A stretch of DNA of 12,009 nucleotides from an uncultured Spongiibacteraceae bacterium (GTDB lineage Bacteria > Pseudomonadota > Gammaproteobacteria > Pseudomonadales > CAMLJR01): the NCBI GenBank assembly GCA_946480345.1, contig CAMLJR010000083.1:1-12009 (forward strand), read 5' to 3'. The notes below the pieces were generated by a model. The model searched no databases and was not told the DNA's origin. It saw only the letters and a program-made list of their open reading frames with translations. Below, piece by piece: positions 1-7,127 of this stretch (position 1 is the stretch's first letter; each line of letters starts with the position of its first letter). Both the position numbers and the translations under genes were made by a program.

Positions 1-278
1 TCTTCATACGCGGCCGCGATGGCGGCGCTGTCGACAAGCCGCATCAATTTGCCGATGTATTGCAACTGTCTGCGCAAACCTTCACCGCTTTTTAAGCGTC
101 GCGCCACTGTGATGGCGGCGAGTAATTCGCCTTCGAGTGGAATTGTCGAGAATTCGCCGTCGCTAAGTTTGACGATGGCTTCGCCCAATTCCTGCAGCGC
201 GGTCATTTCGCGTTTGAGTTCGCTTTTGCTGGGCTTTTCGTCGGCGAATTCATCGAATGAATCTTTGGAGCGGGGCAT
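1..278 (-). CDS. darP: Ribosome maturation factor DarP/YjgA (DUF615), 5' part only
   Basis: Reading down from the ATG at 278-276 gives 92 codons that run off the left edge with no stop. The N-terminus is acidic and lysine-rich. It is followed by a helical stretch containing SKSELKREMTALQELGEAIV, then IPLEGELLAAI and RRQLQYIGKLMR, which match the E. coli YjgA pattern (KSEIKRD, IPLDADLRAAI, RRRQLQLIGKMLR). The family is a small ribosome-associated protein that promotes late 50S subunit maturation, so the product should act in the cytoplasm on pre-50S particles. Its start overlaps the npr stop by one base (TAATG), implying translational coupling. About half of the usual ~180-residue protein lies outside the window. 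The match is to remembered family sequence, not a search. Confidence 0.88.
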   Translation of the reverse strand, partial: MPRSKDSFDEFADEKPSKSELKREMTALQELGEAIVKLSDGEFSTIPLEGELLAAITVARRLKSGEGLRRQLQYIGKLMRLVDSAAIAAAYE

Positions 279-547
279 TATTCGTCTTCACCAAAACGAT
301 TGTTGATCAGCGCGATCATTGCATCGTGCGCCTGTTGTTCATCATCGCCATTAAATTCGAGATCGACCTCGGTGCCCTGGCTTGCAGCCAGCATCATCAC
401 CGACATGATGCTTTTGGCATCGACCATGCGACCGTTAGTACCGATGCGTGCCTGACAACGATAAAGAGCGGAGGTGCCAACTAATTTGGCGGCTGCACGC
501 GCATGCAAACCGAGCTTGTTGATAATCGTTATTTTTGTAGAAATCAT
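278..547 (-). CDS. npr: HPr-like phosphocarrier NPr of the nitrogen PTS
   Basis: This 89-residue protein has the usual HPr length and fold pattern. The active-site segment NKLGLHARAA places the phosphorylatable histidine at residue 15. The second HPr signature, DAKSIMSVMML, has the conserved serine at position 46. In the family NPr takes phosphate from EI-Ntr (PtsP) and passes it to EIIA-Ntr (PtsN), regulating nitrogen, potassium and envelope functions rather than transporting sugar. The frame stays open upstream to 742, but that part is antisense-like sequence overlapping rapZ. The start at 547 gives a canonical HPr N-terminus (MISTKITIINKLG) and lies 32 bases after the rapZ stop, with a weak GAAG upstream. 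Position 3' of rapZ supports NPr over sugar-PTS HPr. Its usual partner gene ptsN is not in this operon. Confidence 0.93.
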   Translation of the reverse strand: MISTKITIINKLGLHARAAAKLVGTSALYRCQARIGTNGRMVDAKSIMSVMMLAASQGTEVDLEFNGDDEQQAHDAMIALINNRFGEDE

Positions 548-579
548 AAAGTCTTCATGAGTTAGCGGATATGCGATGC

Positions 580-1434
580 TCAGTCGATAAGTTCGCGATG
601 TCGCACCTGCACATCTTTGAATTCGCTGGCGAATGCCTTGGCCAGTCGTTCGGCCATATATACTGAGCGATGTTGCCCACCGGTGCAACCAAGTGAAATC
701 GTTAGATAGCTGCGATTGCCGGCAAGAAACTTCGGCAGCCATTTTTGCAGCATCTGATGAATATCGTTGAACATTTCGTTCACTTCGGGTTTTTCATCAA
801 GGAACGCGATGACCGCGCTATCGCGACCGGTCATCGAACGCAGCAGCGGATCCCAATGCGGGTTCGGCAATACGCGCAGATCGAATACCAGATCGGAATC
901 CACCGGCAATCCACGTTTATAACCGAACGAAACAAATAGCAACGATAACCCTGCCGCGGTACGACCGAGTACGCGTGCACGCAACGTGGTACGCAGTTCG
1001 TGCACATTCATGTTGCGCGTATCGAGCGTCAAACCGGCGCTCATTGCGATCGGTTCGAGTAAACGCTTTTCATTGGCAATCGCTTCCGGCAGCGGTGTGT
1101 GCTCATCGCTAAGCGGATGTCGGCGCCGTGTTTCCGAAAAACGCTTTATCAGCGTGTGATCGTCTGCATCGAGGTAAATAATTTCCGCGCGAATATCGGT
1201 CGGCAGCGATAACAATAAATCGTTGAAACGCGATAAATCTTTAGTGGCATTACGCGCATCGATGCAAACAGCAACTTTGTGATTGTCGAATTGATCGTTG
1301 CGTAATTGCTCGACTAATTGCGGTAGCAGCGATACAGGGAGGTTATCGATGGCGTAATAGCCTTCATCTTCGAACAAATGCAGCGCCGAGCTTTTACCCG
1401 AACCGGAGCGACCGCTGATGATGATAAGTTGCAT
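580..1434 (-). CDS. rapZ: RNase adapter protein RapZ (YvcJ family nucleotide-binding protein)
   Basis: This is a full-length 284-residue protein. A P-loop at residues 8-15 (GRSGSGKS) is followed by ALHLFEDEGYYAIDNLP, diagnostic of the RapZ/YvcJ family. The C-terminal half carries the second family signature GCTGGQHRSVY at 249-259 and a basic end (VQVRHRELID). In E. coli RapZ binds the small RNA GlmZ, presents it to RNase E and so controls glmS, linking amino-sugar supply to LPS and peptidoglycan synthesis; its C-terminal domain binds RNA and the amino-sugar signal. Whether a GlmZ-like RNA exists in this organism cannot be seen here. The gene starts 37 bases after hpf and ends 32 bases before npr. 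In most relatives ptsN would lie between hpf and rapZ, but there is no room for it. Confidence 0.95.
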   Translation of the reverse strand: MQLIIISGRSGSGKSSALHLFEDEGYYAIDNLPVSLLPQLVEQLRNDQFDNHKVAVCIDARNATKDLSRFNDLLLSLPTDIRAEIIYLDADDHTLIKRFSETRRRHPLSDEHTPLPEAIANEKRLLEPIAMSAGLTLDTRNMNVHELRTTLRARVLGRTAAGLSLLFVSFGYKRGLPVDSDLVFDLRVLPNPHWDPLLRSMTGRDSAVIAFLDEKPEVNEMFNDIHQMLQKWLPKFLAGNRSYLTISLGCTGGQHRSVYMAERLAKAFASEFKDVQVRHRELID

Positions 1435-1471
1435 CGCCGCTCCTGAGCTGCATGTTCGAAAATGGGCGTAA

Positions 1472-1759
1472 TTAACGCCCTTTGATTTTTTCTTTGTGCT
1501 TGATCAACTGTCGATCGAGTTTGTCGGCAAGACTATCGATCGCAGCGTACATATCCTGGTTTTCGCACGCGGCGAATAAATTCGCGCCGGCGACGTGAAC
1601 GGTCGCTTCAGCTTTCTGGACCATTTTTTCGACGGTTAACGTGACGGATGTATTGGTGATGTTATCGAAGTGATTTTGCAGCTTGTTTAATTTGGTGGTG
1701 ACGTAATCGCGTAATGCGGGAGTAACATCGACATGGTGGCCGCTAACGGTAATTTGCAT
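1472..1759 (-). CDS. hpf: Ribosome hibernation promoting factor, short form
   Basis: This 95-residue protein starts MQITVSGHHVDVTPALRDYV, the typical N-terminus of the S30AE/HPF family downstream of rpoN. Later segments, such as VEKMVQKAEATVHVAGANLFA and DMYAAIDSLADKLDRQLIKHKEK, match short HPF. The C-terminal dimerisation domain of long HPF is absent. The protein binds the decoding region of the 30S subunit and helps form inactive 100S ribosomes in stationary phase or nutrient stress. The start is supported by a strong Shine-Dalgarno sequence (AAGGAG) six bases upstream. The 233-bp spacer between rpoN and hpf is the largest in the operon, so hpf may have its own growth-phase promoter, although I see no convincing consensus there. 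Confidence 0.96.
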   Translation of the reverse strand: MQITVSGHHVDVTPALRDYVTTKLNKLQNHFDNITNTSVTLTVEKMVQKAEATVHVAGANLFAACENQDMYAAIDSLADKLDRQLIKHKEKIKGR

Positions 1760-1992
1760 ATCCGACTCCTTCTACCAATGAAAGCTCAAAGAGCGAAGCT
1801 CGGAAAAACTGCGGTGCTCAGCAAATTTTTCAGAGCCCTGAGTGCAATATAGATCAAACCGATACGCGCTTGGCTAACTTTTTACTGCGTCTTCCATTTT
1901 GGTCTGGCTTTGCTCCGAAAGGTTGCGAGCTGTCAAAAAACACACACTTTATGACCCGTTTAACTTGACGGATTCCCACTCGATTTGGCTGA
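1760..1992 (-). other. Non-coding spacer between rpoN and hpf
   Basis: These 233 bases contain no plausible gene on either strand and no trace of ptsN. On the minus strand there is a T6 run (around 1935-1940) not preceded by a stable stem, so I do not call a terminator. A TATATT (about 1849-1844) could be a -10 box but lacks a good -35. Small inverted repeats are present, such as GAGC-GAA-GCTC at 1791-1801 and TCAG-AGCC-CTGA at 1830-1841. The spacer is more AT-rich than the genes around it. It is a reasonable place for a separate hpf promoter, but that is inference. Confidence 0.5.
1766..1771 (-). promoter_or_regulatory. Strong ribosome binding site of hpf
   Basis: AAGGAG on the minus strand lies six bases before the hpf ATG. 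It is the clearest Shine-Dalgarno sequence on the minus strand and fits a gene that may be expressed separately from the upstream rpoN. Confidence 0.8.
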
Positions 1993-3486
1993 TTACAGCA
2001 GGCGCTTTCGTTCGTTTGACGGTGGAATCATCATCGCTTCGCGATATTTGGCGATTGTGCGACGCGCCACAACAATGCCCTGGTCGCCAAGTAACTCGGT
2101 GATGCGGCTATCACTGAGAGGCTTGCGCGCATTTTCTGCGGCAATCAGTTTTCGAATCAGCGCGCGGATTGCCGTGGATGAGCACTCGCCGCCGGATTCG
2201 GTGGCGACGTGGCTCGAAAAGAAATATTTCAGCTCAAAAATTCCGCGCGGCGTGTGCATATATTTTTGGGTGGTCACGCGCGAAATGGTCGATTCATGCA
2301 TGCCCACGGCTTCGGCGATATCGTGCAGGACCAGCGGTTTCATCGCCTCTTCGCCGTATTCGAAAAAGCCGCGTTGATGCTCGACTATTTTCGTCGACAC
2401 TTTTAGCAGCGTTTCATTACGGCTTTGCAGGCTTTTCAGAAACCAGCGGGCTTCCTGCAGGTTGTCGCGCAGGTAGCTTTTATCGGAGCCCGAATCGGCG
2501 CGGCGCACGAGCGCGGCATAGTCGGCATTAATGCGCAGCCGGGGCGCGATTTCGGGATTTAATTCGACGGTCCAGCGGCCGCGAATTTTGCGCACGAACA
2601 CATCGGGTACAACATATTCAGCCTGCGAGCCGGCGATCATCGCCCCTGGATTCGGATTCAGCGTCTGGATCAATTGCAGCACATCGCGCAGCTCGTTTTC
2701 ACGCAGGCGTGTGCGGCGCATCAGCTGCACGTAATCGCGGCTGCCGAGGAGTTGAATGTGCTTGTCGACCACCAGCTTCGCTTCGCGCAGCCACAGCGTA
2801 TCGGCGGGAAACTGATTTAACTGGATAAGCAGACATTCGCGCAGATCGCGTCCGCCGACGCCGGGCGGATCGAACTGCTGGATGCGGTGCAGCACCGCCA
2901 TGATTTCGTCGAGTTCAGTATCGCTTTCGCTCGGCATGCCCTCGAGAATTTCTTCCGGCGAAATCGTCAGGCGGCCGTTATTGTCGATCGCATCGATGAT
3001 GGCGGTGGCGATCATCCGATCGTTGTCGGACATGCGCGTCAGGTTCAATTGCCACTGCAGGTGATCCTGCAATGATTCGGCGGCGGTGTTGCGCGCGTCG
3101 AAATCGAAGTCGGAATCATCGCCACCGCTGCCGCTAGAGCTGCTGCTACTCGTCTGGTAAATGTCTTCCCAGCGTGTATCGACGGGCAGGTCTTCTGGAA
3201 TGTCGGTGTCGTATTGCCAGTCGGAGGATTCTTCGGGGCTGGTTGAGTCGGTGGTGGTTGGGGTGGTGTCGTGGCCGTTCAGCGAGACAGTCAGCTCGGC
3301 GGTGGGCAGTATCGGCGGTTCGTCTTCACTGTCGTCGCCGATTTCCAGCATCGGATTGGAATCGAGCGCGCTTTGAATTTCCTGTTGCAGGTCGAGAGTC
3401 GATAACTGCAGCAGTTTGATCGCCTGTTGTAGCTGAGGCGTCATGGTCAGCTGCTGACCGAGCTTGAGCTGAAGCGATTGTTTCAT
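1993..3486 (-). CDS. rpoN: RNA polymerase sigma-54 factor
   Basis: This 497-residue protein has all regions of sigma-54. Region I is the glutamine- and leucine-rich activator-contact segment, [20 protein letters not shown], near residues 9-28. An acidic linker runs from about 50 to 131 and carries a run of six serines (113-118) followed by [12 protein letters not shown]. The core-binding domain follows at about 135-320, then a helix-turn-helix near 388-408 ([17 protein letters not shown]). The RpoN box [10 protein letters not shown] at 474-483 reads the -24 element. The protein directs transcription of nitrogen, motility and stress genes and needs AAA+ activators. It starts 91 bases after lptB. 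No strong Shine-Dalgarno precedes the ATG, but the N-terminus is canonical and no better start is visible. Length is normal for Pseudomonas-type RpoN. Confidence 0.97.
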   Translation of the reverse strand: MKQSLQLKLGQQLTMTPQLQQAIKLLQLSTLDLQQEIQSALDSNPMLEIGDDSEDEPPILPTAELTVSLNGHDTTPTTTDSTSPEESSDWQYDTDIPEDLPVDTRWEDIYQTSSSSSSGSGGDDSDFDFDARNTAAESLQDHLQWQLNLTRMSDNDRMIATAIIDAIDNNGRLTISPEEILEGMPSESDTELDEIMAVLHRIQQFDPPGVGGRDLRECLLIQLNQFPADTLWLREAKLVVDKHIQLLGSRDYVQLMRRTRLRENELRDVLQLIQTLNPNPGAMIAGSQAEYVVPDVFVRKIRGRWTVELNPEIAPRLRINADYAALVRRADSGSDKSYLRDNLQEARWFLKSLQSRNETLLKVSTKIVEHQRGFFEYGEEAMKPLVLHDIAEAVGMHESTISRVTTQKYMHTPRGIFELKYFFSSHVATESGGECSSTAIRALIRKLIAAENARKPLSDSRITELLGDQGIVVARRTIAKYREAMMIPPSNERKRLL

Positions 3487-3553
3487 AGGCGGCTACCGCA
3501 ATTCTGTCTAAAAATCCAGCAATGTGGAACGAATTCTGCATCTGGAGTTTAGT

Positions 3554-3569
3554 CGCGCTAGCCAGCGCG
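3554..3569 (-). other. Hairpin between lptB and rpoN
   Basis: A perfect 6-bp GC-rich inverted repeat (CGCGCT / AGCGCG) with a 4-base loop begins nine bases after the lptB stop. No T-run follows on the minus strand, so it is not a standard intrinsic terminator. It could be an RNA processing or stability element separating lpt from rpoN expression, or chance in GC-rich DNA. Confidence 0.4.
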
Positions 3570-3577
3570 TGCAATCG

Positions 3578-4303
3578 CTAAAGCCGGAAATGCTCGCCTA
3601 AGTAAACCTCGCGAACTTTGGCGTTATTCAACACAGTCTCGGCATCACCGGCCGCGATAATCAGACCCTCGCCAACGATGTAGGCCTTTTCGCAGATATC
3701 GAGCGTCTCGCGCACGTTGTGATCGGTGATTAATACGCCGATATTTTTGCTGCGCAGATGTTTGATGATTTCCTTGATGTCGTTAACCGAGATTGGATCG
3801 ACACCGGCGAACGGTTCATCGAGCAGAATAAAGGCCGGATCGACCGCCAGCGCCCGTGCGATTTCCACGCGCCGCCGTTCGCCGCCCGACAGCGCCATAC
3901 CCAAGCTGTTGCGGATGTGCGTGATATGAAATTCTTCGAGTAACTCTTCGAGGCGCTGACGCCGTTGCGCCAGTGTCAGTTCGGTGCGGGTTTCGAGGAT
4001 CGCTTTGATGTTATCGGCGACGCTGAGCTTGCGAAATACCGATGCCTCTTGCGGCAAATAACCCAAACCGGCGCGTGCCCGGCCGTGTAGCGGAAGGCCG
4101 GTGATATCGCGATCGTCGAGCAAAATACGGCCGGCATCGCTGCCGACGATGCCGACGATCATGTAGAAGCAGGTTGTTTTGCCGGCGCCGTTCGGTCCTA
4201 ACAGGCCGACAATTTCACCGCTGTGCACTTCCAGCGACACATCCTTCACAACAGCCCGGCCTTTATACGACTTGGCCAGATTCAGAGCTTGCAGCTTACG
4301 CAT
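3578..4303 (-). CDS. lptB: LPS export ABC transporter ATP-binding protein LptB
   Basis: This 241-residue ABC ATPase has a Walker [10 protein letters not shown] at 36-44, Q-loop glutamine 85 ([12 protein letters not shown]), signature LSGGE at 138-142, Walker B FILLDE at 158-163 and switch histidine 195 (ITDHNVRET). The [10 protein letters not shown] and [14 protein letters not shown] segments, and the end YLGEHFRL, are characteristic of LptB rather than other ABC proteins. As a dimer it powers the inner-membrane LptB2FG complex that extracts LPS and pushes it along the LptC-LptA bridge. It follows lptA by three bases, so the two are surely co-transcribed. lptF and lptG are not in this window, as is usual. 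Nothing is truncated and all nucleotide-binding residues are present. Confidence 0.97.
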   Translation of the reverse strand: MRKLQALNLAKSYKGRAVVKDVSLEVHSGEIVGLLGPNGAGKTTCFYMIVGIVGSDAGRILLDDRDITGLPLHGRARAGLGYLPQEASVFRKLSVADNIKAILETRTELTLAQRRQRLEELLEEFHITHIRNSLGMALSGGERRRVEIARALAVDPAFILLDEPFAGVDPISVNDIKEIIKHLRSKNIGVLITDHNVRETLDICEKAYIVGEGLIIAAGDAETVLNNAKVREVYLGEHFRL

Positions 4304-4306
4304 GAA

Positions 4307-4927
4307 TTAGGGCTTTCCGGAGGGTTGCGGCGATGGCGCAGATTGCGGTGTAGGGTTTTGACCGGGCGTGGTCGTGGTTTGAGCGGGCGGCGGCGTAGGC
4401 TGCGCATCGGCCGGTTTGTCCTGCGGCTGAAACACCATATCCACCCGTCCGGGCTGGTTCTGGGCAGAACCTTCCGCGCGCACTGTTTTGCTCGGCAGCA
4501 GATATTCGATGCGACTGCCGCGCACCGAGGATTTGTCGCGATCGACATACGCGTCCTGCAGCAACTCGACGCGCTGATCCGCAGCGTAATAGACCACGGT
4601 GGTCGCCTTGCCGGTGATCATGCTGCCTTCGGCTTCAGGCTGTTGTTGAAAGCGAACGGGTTTGCCGGTCGCGACCGCGCGCTGCATCTTGCCTTTTTCG
4701 TGGGTTATCACCACCTGATCGGCTTCTATTTTGATCGAGCCCTGCACGATGACGACGTTACCGCGATAGGTCACCACATTGATTTCCTGGACGGCACTGT
4801 CGCTGGTCACGTGGATCGGTTGGCGCTGATCATCAGGTAGTGCGAGCACGTAGGCGCTCGAGGCAAGCAGCCAGCCGCCAAAAAAGGATGCGCCCAGCAA
4901 AGAGAATTTATTGTTGCGGTTGGACAT
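4307..4927 (-). CDS. lptA: Periplasmic LPS-bridge protein LptA
   Basis: This 206-residue protein has a positively charged N-terminus and hydrophobic core (residues 8-29) typical of a signal peptide, probably cut after YVLA at 29. Residues about 35-165 form the OstA/LptA beta-jellyroll: PIHVTSDSAVQE, YRGNVVIVQGSIKIEADQVVI, ATGKPVRFQQ and MITGKATTVVYYAADQRVELL fit the family pattern. LptA oligomerises and carries LPS across the periplasm between LptC and LptD. The last 40 residues (167-206) are rich in Pro, Gln, Thr and Ser (e.g. PTPPPAQTTTTPGQNPTPQS) and look disordered; this tail is longer than in E. coli LptA. The start overlaps the lptC end by 20 bases. Identity rests on the jellyroll motifs plus the lptC-lptA-lptB order. 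Confidence 0.95.
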   Translation of the reverse strand: MSNRNNKFSLLGASFFGGWLLASSAYVLALPDDQRQPIHVTSDSAVQEINVVTYRGNVVIVQGSIKIEADQVVITHEKGKMQRAVATGKPVRFQQQPEAEGSMITGKATTVVYYAADQRVELLQDAYVDRDKSSVRGSRIEYLLPSKTVRAEGSAQNQPGRVDMVFQPQDKPADAQPTPPPAQTTTTPGQNPTPQSAPSPQPSGKP

Positions 4928-5495
4928 AAATGCTTTGCACCTGGTGCAAGAGTTCGATTCGGCGCCGATTCAAGTCGACACGCATTCCAACGGCGGTGGT
5001 CACGTCATCAAATCGACTCAGCTTCACCGCAACATCCGTGCTCGCCTGCTGGCGATCCGGAAAGTAGTGCAGCGCTTCGGTATCGAGACGGATGGTTTTT
5101 GCCTGATCGGTGACGACGACATTCTGATTTAGCTGAACTTCTTCGTCGCCGATGAGGGTGCCGGTGGCGGCGGTAGTATTCCAGAGTTCGCCGTCTTTGC
5201 CTAACGCGTCTTTACCCGCCGATTGCAGTTTAGGCGCGCTTAATTGCGTGTTGCCGCGCTCGGGAAAACGATGCATCGACGTGGCCCACAACTGCTGCAC
5301 CAATTTTCCGGCCGCATCGTATTTCGTGACATGAACCTGATCGGCATATAGATCGACGCGATCGGGATCGCGTTTGGTTAATAAAGAGGTAGCCGGGTTC
5401 GAGTCCCAATAAAGCGCGAGATACAGCGCCATCGCGATGGTGGCGCAGGCCCCCGCAAACAGCGTGAGGCGGGAAAAATCGAATGGGGAAGCCAT
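4908..5495 (-). CDS. lptC: LPS export protein LptC
   Basis: This 195-residue protein has one N-terminal membrane helix (about 9-29, LTLFAGACATIAMALYLAL) and a periplasmic beta-rich domain. LYADQVHVTKYDAAGKLVQQLWA and the later RLDTEALHYFPDRQQASTDVAVKLSR follow the LptC/YrbK pattern. It anchors in the inner membrane with LptB2FG and hands LPS to LptA. The open frame extends upstream to 5573, but that part overlaps kdsC and is arginine-rich and unlike LptC. The ATG at 5495, 14 bases after the kdsC stop, gives the expected short cytoplasmic tail before the helix. No good Shine-Dalgarno precedes it, so translation may depend on coupling to kdsC. Its 3' end overlaps lptA by 20 bases. Confidence 0.93.
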   Translation of the reverse strand: MASPFDFSRLTLFAGACATIAMALYLALYWDSNPATSLLTKRDPDRVDLYADQVHVTKYDAAGKLVQQLWATSMHRFPERGNTQLSAPKLQSAGKDALGKDGELWNTTAATGTLIGDEEVQLNQNVVVTDQAKTIRLDTEALHYFPDRQQASTDVAVKLSRFDDVTTAVGMRVDLNRRRIELLHQVQSIYVQPQQ

Positions 5496-5509
5496 AAAGA
5501 TGCGTGCTG

Positions 5510-6034
5510 TTACTGAAGGTACTGCTCGACGATACCGTCGAGTTTGCCCTGAGCGTGCAGGATCAGCTCGCACACCTCGCGCACCGCACCATCGCCACCG
5601 CAGCGCACGGTTTTGTGGGCGGCATGTTCCGCCACCACCGCTACCGCGTTGGCCACGGCAATGCCCAGTCCGGCGGCGCGGATCGCCGACAAGTCGGGTA
5701 AATCGTCGCCGACGTATGCAATCTGTTCGAGCTCGATCCCGAGTTCGGTGCGCATCGTCTCCAGCGCCGCGAGCTTATCTTCGCGCCCCTGAATGACATG
5801 GCGAATGCCGAGTTCTTTTGCGCGACGCGCCACCAGCGCCGAGCGGCGACCGGTGATAATGGCGATGTCGACACCGCTGCGCAGCAGCAGCTTGATGCCC
5901 AGCCCATCCTGGATATGGAAGGCTTTCAACTCTTCGCCGGTATTGCCGTACCACAGCCGGCCATCGGTCAATACGCCGTCGACATCGAGCACAAGCAGCT
6001 TTATATCGCGGGCTTTCTGGATTGCTTCAAGCAT
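5510..6034 (-). CDS. kdsC: 3-deoxy-D-manno-octulosonate 8-phosphate phosphatase KdsC
   Basis: This 174-residue HAD-superfamily phosphatase has motif I DVDGVLTDG (nucleophile Asp17, acid/base Asp19), motif II Thr61 in IITGRRS, motif III Lys87 (QGREDKL) and motif IV GDDLPD at 109-114. The short C1-type insertion and the segment LWYGNTGEELKAFHIQDGLG are typical of KdsC. It removes phosphate from Kdo 8-phosphate in the cytoplasm to give Kdo, the first sugar of the LPS inner core. The C-terminal GGDGAVREVCELIL is the conserved KdsC tail. It begins 12 bases after kdsD, which supplies the pathway's first precursor, and is followed by the lpt genes. All catalytic residues are present. Confidence 0.96.
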   Translation of the reverse strand: MLEAIQKARDIKLLVLDVDGVLTDGRLWYGNTGEELKAFHIQDGLGIKLLLRSGVDIAIITGRRSALVARRAKELGIRHVIQGREDKLAALETMRTELGIELEQIAYVGDDLPDLSAIRAAGLGIAVANAVAVVAEHAAHKTVRCGGDGAVREVCELILHAQGKLDGIVEQYLQ

Positions 6035-6046
6035 CGTTTTAAATTC

Positions 6047-7036
6047 TCAGGCCAGGCCGGCACGGGTCAGGTCGCGCAAATGCAAAGCGCCGATCGGGTG
6101 GCGGTGTTCGTCGACCACGAGCAGCGCGACAATTTTGAAATCATCCATGATGTTCAGCGCTTCCGCCGCGAGCATGTCGCAGGTAACGGTTTTGCTGTTG
6201 GCGTTCATTACGTCGCCGATACGGGTGGTGTGTATATCGATGCCGCTATCGAGCTTGCGGCGCAGGTCGCCGTCGGTGAAGACGCCGATCAGCGTGTCGT
6301 TTGCATCGATTACGGCGGTCATCGCCAAGCCTTTCGCGCTCATTTCCAGCAGCGCCTTCGACAGCAGCATATCGGGCGTGACTTTGGGAACAGCATCGCC
6401 CGTGCGCATCACATCGGCGACTTTCAGCAGCAGCTTGCGACCGAGCGCGCCGCCCGGATGCGAAAACGCAAAATCCTCGGCGGTGAAGCCGCGCGCTTCG
6501 AGCAGAGCGATCGCCAGCGCATCGCCCATTACCAATGTGGCAGTTGTGCTCGACGTAGGCGCCAGGCCGAGCGGGCAGGCTTCGATATCGACGCTGACGT
6601 CGAGGTTCACATCCGCCGCTTTCGCCAGCGCCGAGTCGGCGTTGCCGGTCATGCTGATGACGCTGACCCGCAGACGTTTCAGCAGTGGCAGCAACGTGAC
6701 AATTTCCGCGGTATTGCCGGAGTTCGATAGCGCCAGGACTGCATCGCTGGCCGTAATCATGCCCATGTCGCCGTGACTCGCTTCGGCGGGATGCACAAAC
6801 ATCGCCGGCGTACCGGTGCTGGCCAGCGTCGCGGCGATCTTGTTGGCGATATGGCCGGATTTGCCCATGCCGGTGACAACGACTCGTCCTTTGCATGCGA
6901 GTAGTAGCGAGCAGGCTTTTTCGAAATTGCCGTCAAGGCGAGGCAGCAGTGCGGCCACGGCGTCGCGTTCAGTCGAGATGGTGCGCTGTGCCGATTGCAA
7001 AAACGAAACGGTCGTCATCGGGAAACGGATAGGCAT
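6047..7036 (-). CDS. kdsD: D-arabinose 5-phosphate isomerase KdsD (KpsF/GutQ family)
   Basis: This 329-residue protein has an SIS sugar-isomerase domain (about 40-180) followed by two CBS domains (about 205-262 and 272-327). Family motifs are VVVTGMGKSGHIANKIAAT with Lys59, VHPAEASHGDMGM with His88, ALSNSGNTAEI, CPLGLAPTSSTTATLVMGDA and FSHPGGALGR with His193. These follow E. coli KdsD closely. It converts ribulose 5-phosphate to arabinose 5-phosphate, the first step toward Kdo. Two in-frame ATGs, at 7036 and 7018, are possible. Neither has a good Shine-Dalgarno; the longer one is used here, and the shorter would begin MTTVSFLQSAQ. It is the first gene of the leftward operon and its upstream DNA is shared with mlaF. 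Confidence 0.96.
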   Translation of the reverse strand: MPIRFPMTTVSFLQSAQRTISTERDAVAALLPRLDGNFEKACSLLLACKGRVVVTGMGKSGHIANKIAATLASTGTPAMFVHPAEASHGDMGMITASDAVLALSNSGNTAEIVTLLPLLKRLRVSVISMTGNADSALAKAADVNLDVSVDIEACPLGLAPTSSTTATLVMGDALAIALLEARGFTAEDFAFSHPGGALGRKLLLKVADVMRTGDAVPKVTPDMLLSKALLEMSAKGLAMTAVIDANDTLIGVFTDGDLRRKLDSGIDIHTTRIGDVMNANSKTVTCDMLAAEALNIMDDFKIVALLVVDEHRHPIGALHLRDLTRAGLA

Positions 7037-7056
7037 CGGAAATTAAGAAGGGCAGC

Positions 7057-7062
7057 ATGATA
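7057..7062 (-). promoter_or_regulatory. Candidate -10 element for the kdsD-lpt-rpoN operon
   Basis: TATCAT on the minus strand (5 of 6 to TATAAT) lies 20 bases before the first kdsD ATG. It would give a leader of only about 14 bases. The -35 region at 17-bp spacing (TGTTAT) is weak. Placement in the divergent spacer is what makes it credible. Confidence 0.35.
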
Positions 7063-7127
7063 CGTGGCGCGCTGCGAGAATAACAGCGCATGCAGGGCGG
7101 GCTTGTCGTGCTCGCAGCGATTCAAGG

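Noticed and set aside
548..742. N-terminal extension of npr to an upstream ATG at 742
   Set aside because: It overlaps the rapZ C-terminal coding region, is unlike HPr, and the start at 547 gives the normal 89-residue HPr.
1935..1940. T6 run after rpoN as an intrinsic terminator
   Set aside because: The sequence upstream on the minus strand forms only an AT-rich imperfect pairing that includes the T-run itself, with no GC stem.
1760..1992. Sigma-54 promoter (GG-N10-GC) upstream of hpf
   Set aside because: The GG and GC pairs I checked have the wrong spacing, and the flanking bases do not match TGGCAC/TTGCA.
5496..5573. N-terminal extension of lptC to 5573
   Set aside because: It is arginine-rich, lies inside kdsC and would spoil the short cytoplasmic tail before the membrane helix.
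5793..6776. Two long overlapping plus-strand open frames (327 and 310 codons) across kdsC and kdsD
   Set aside because: Both are antisense to genes with full catalytic motifs. Two different frames open over the same stretch points to codon bias, not coding.
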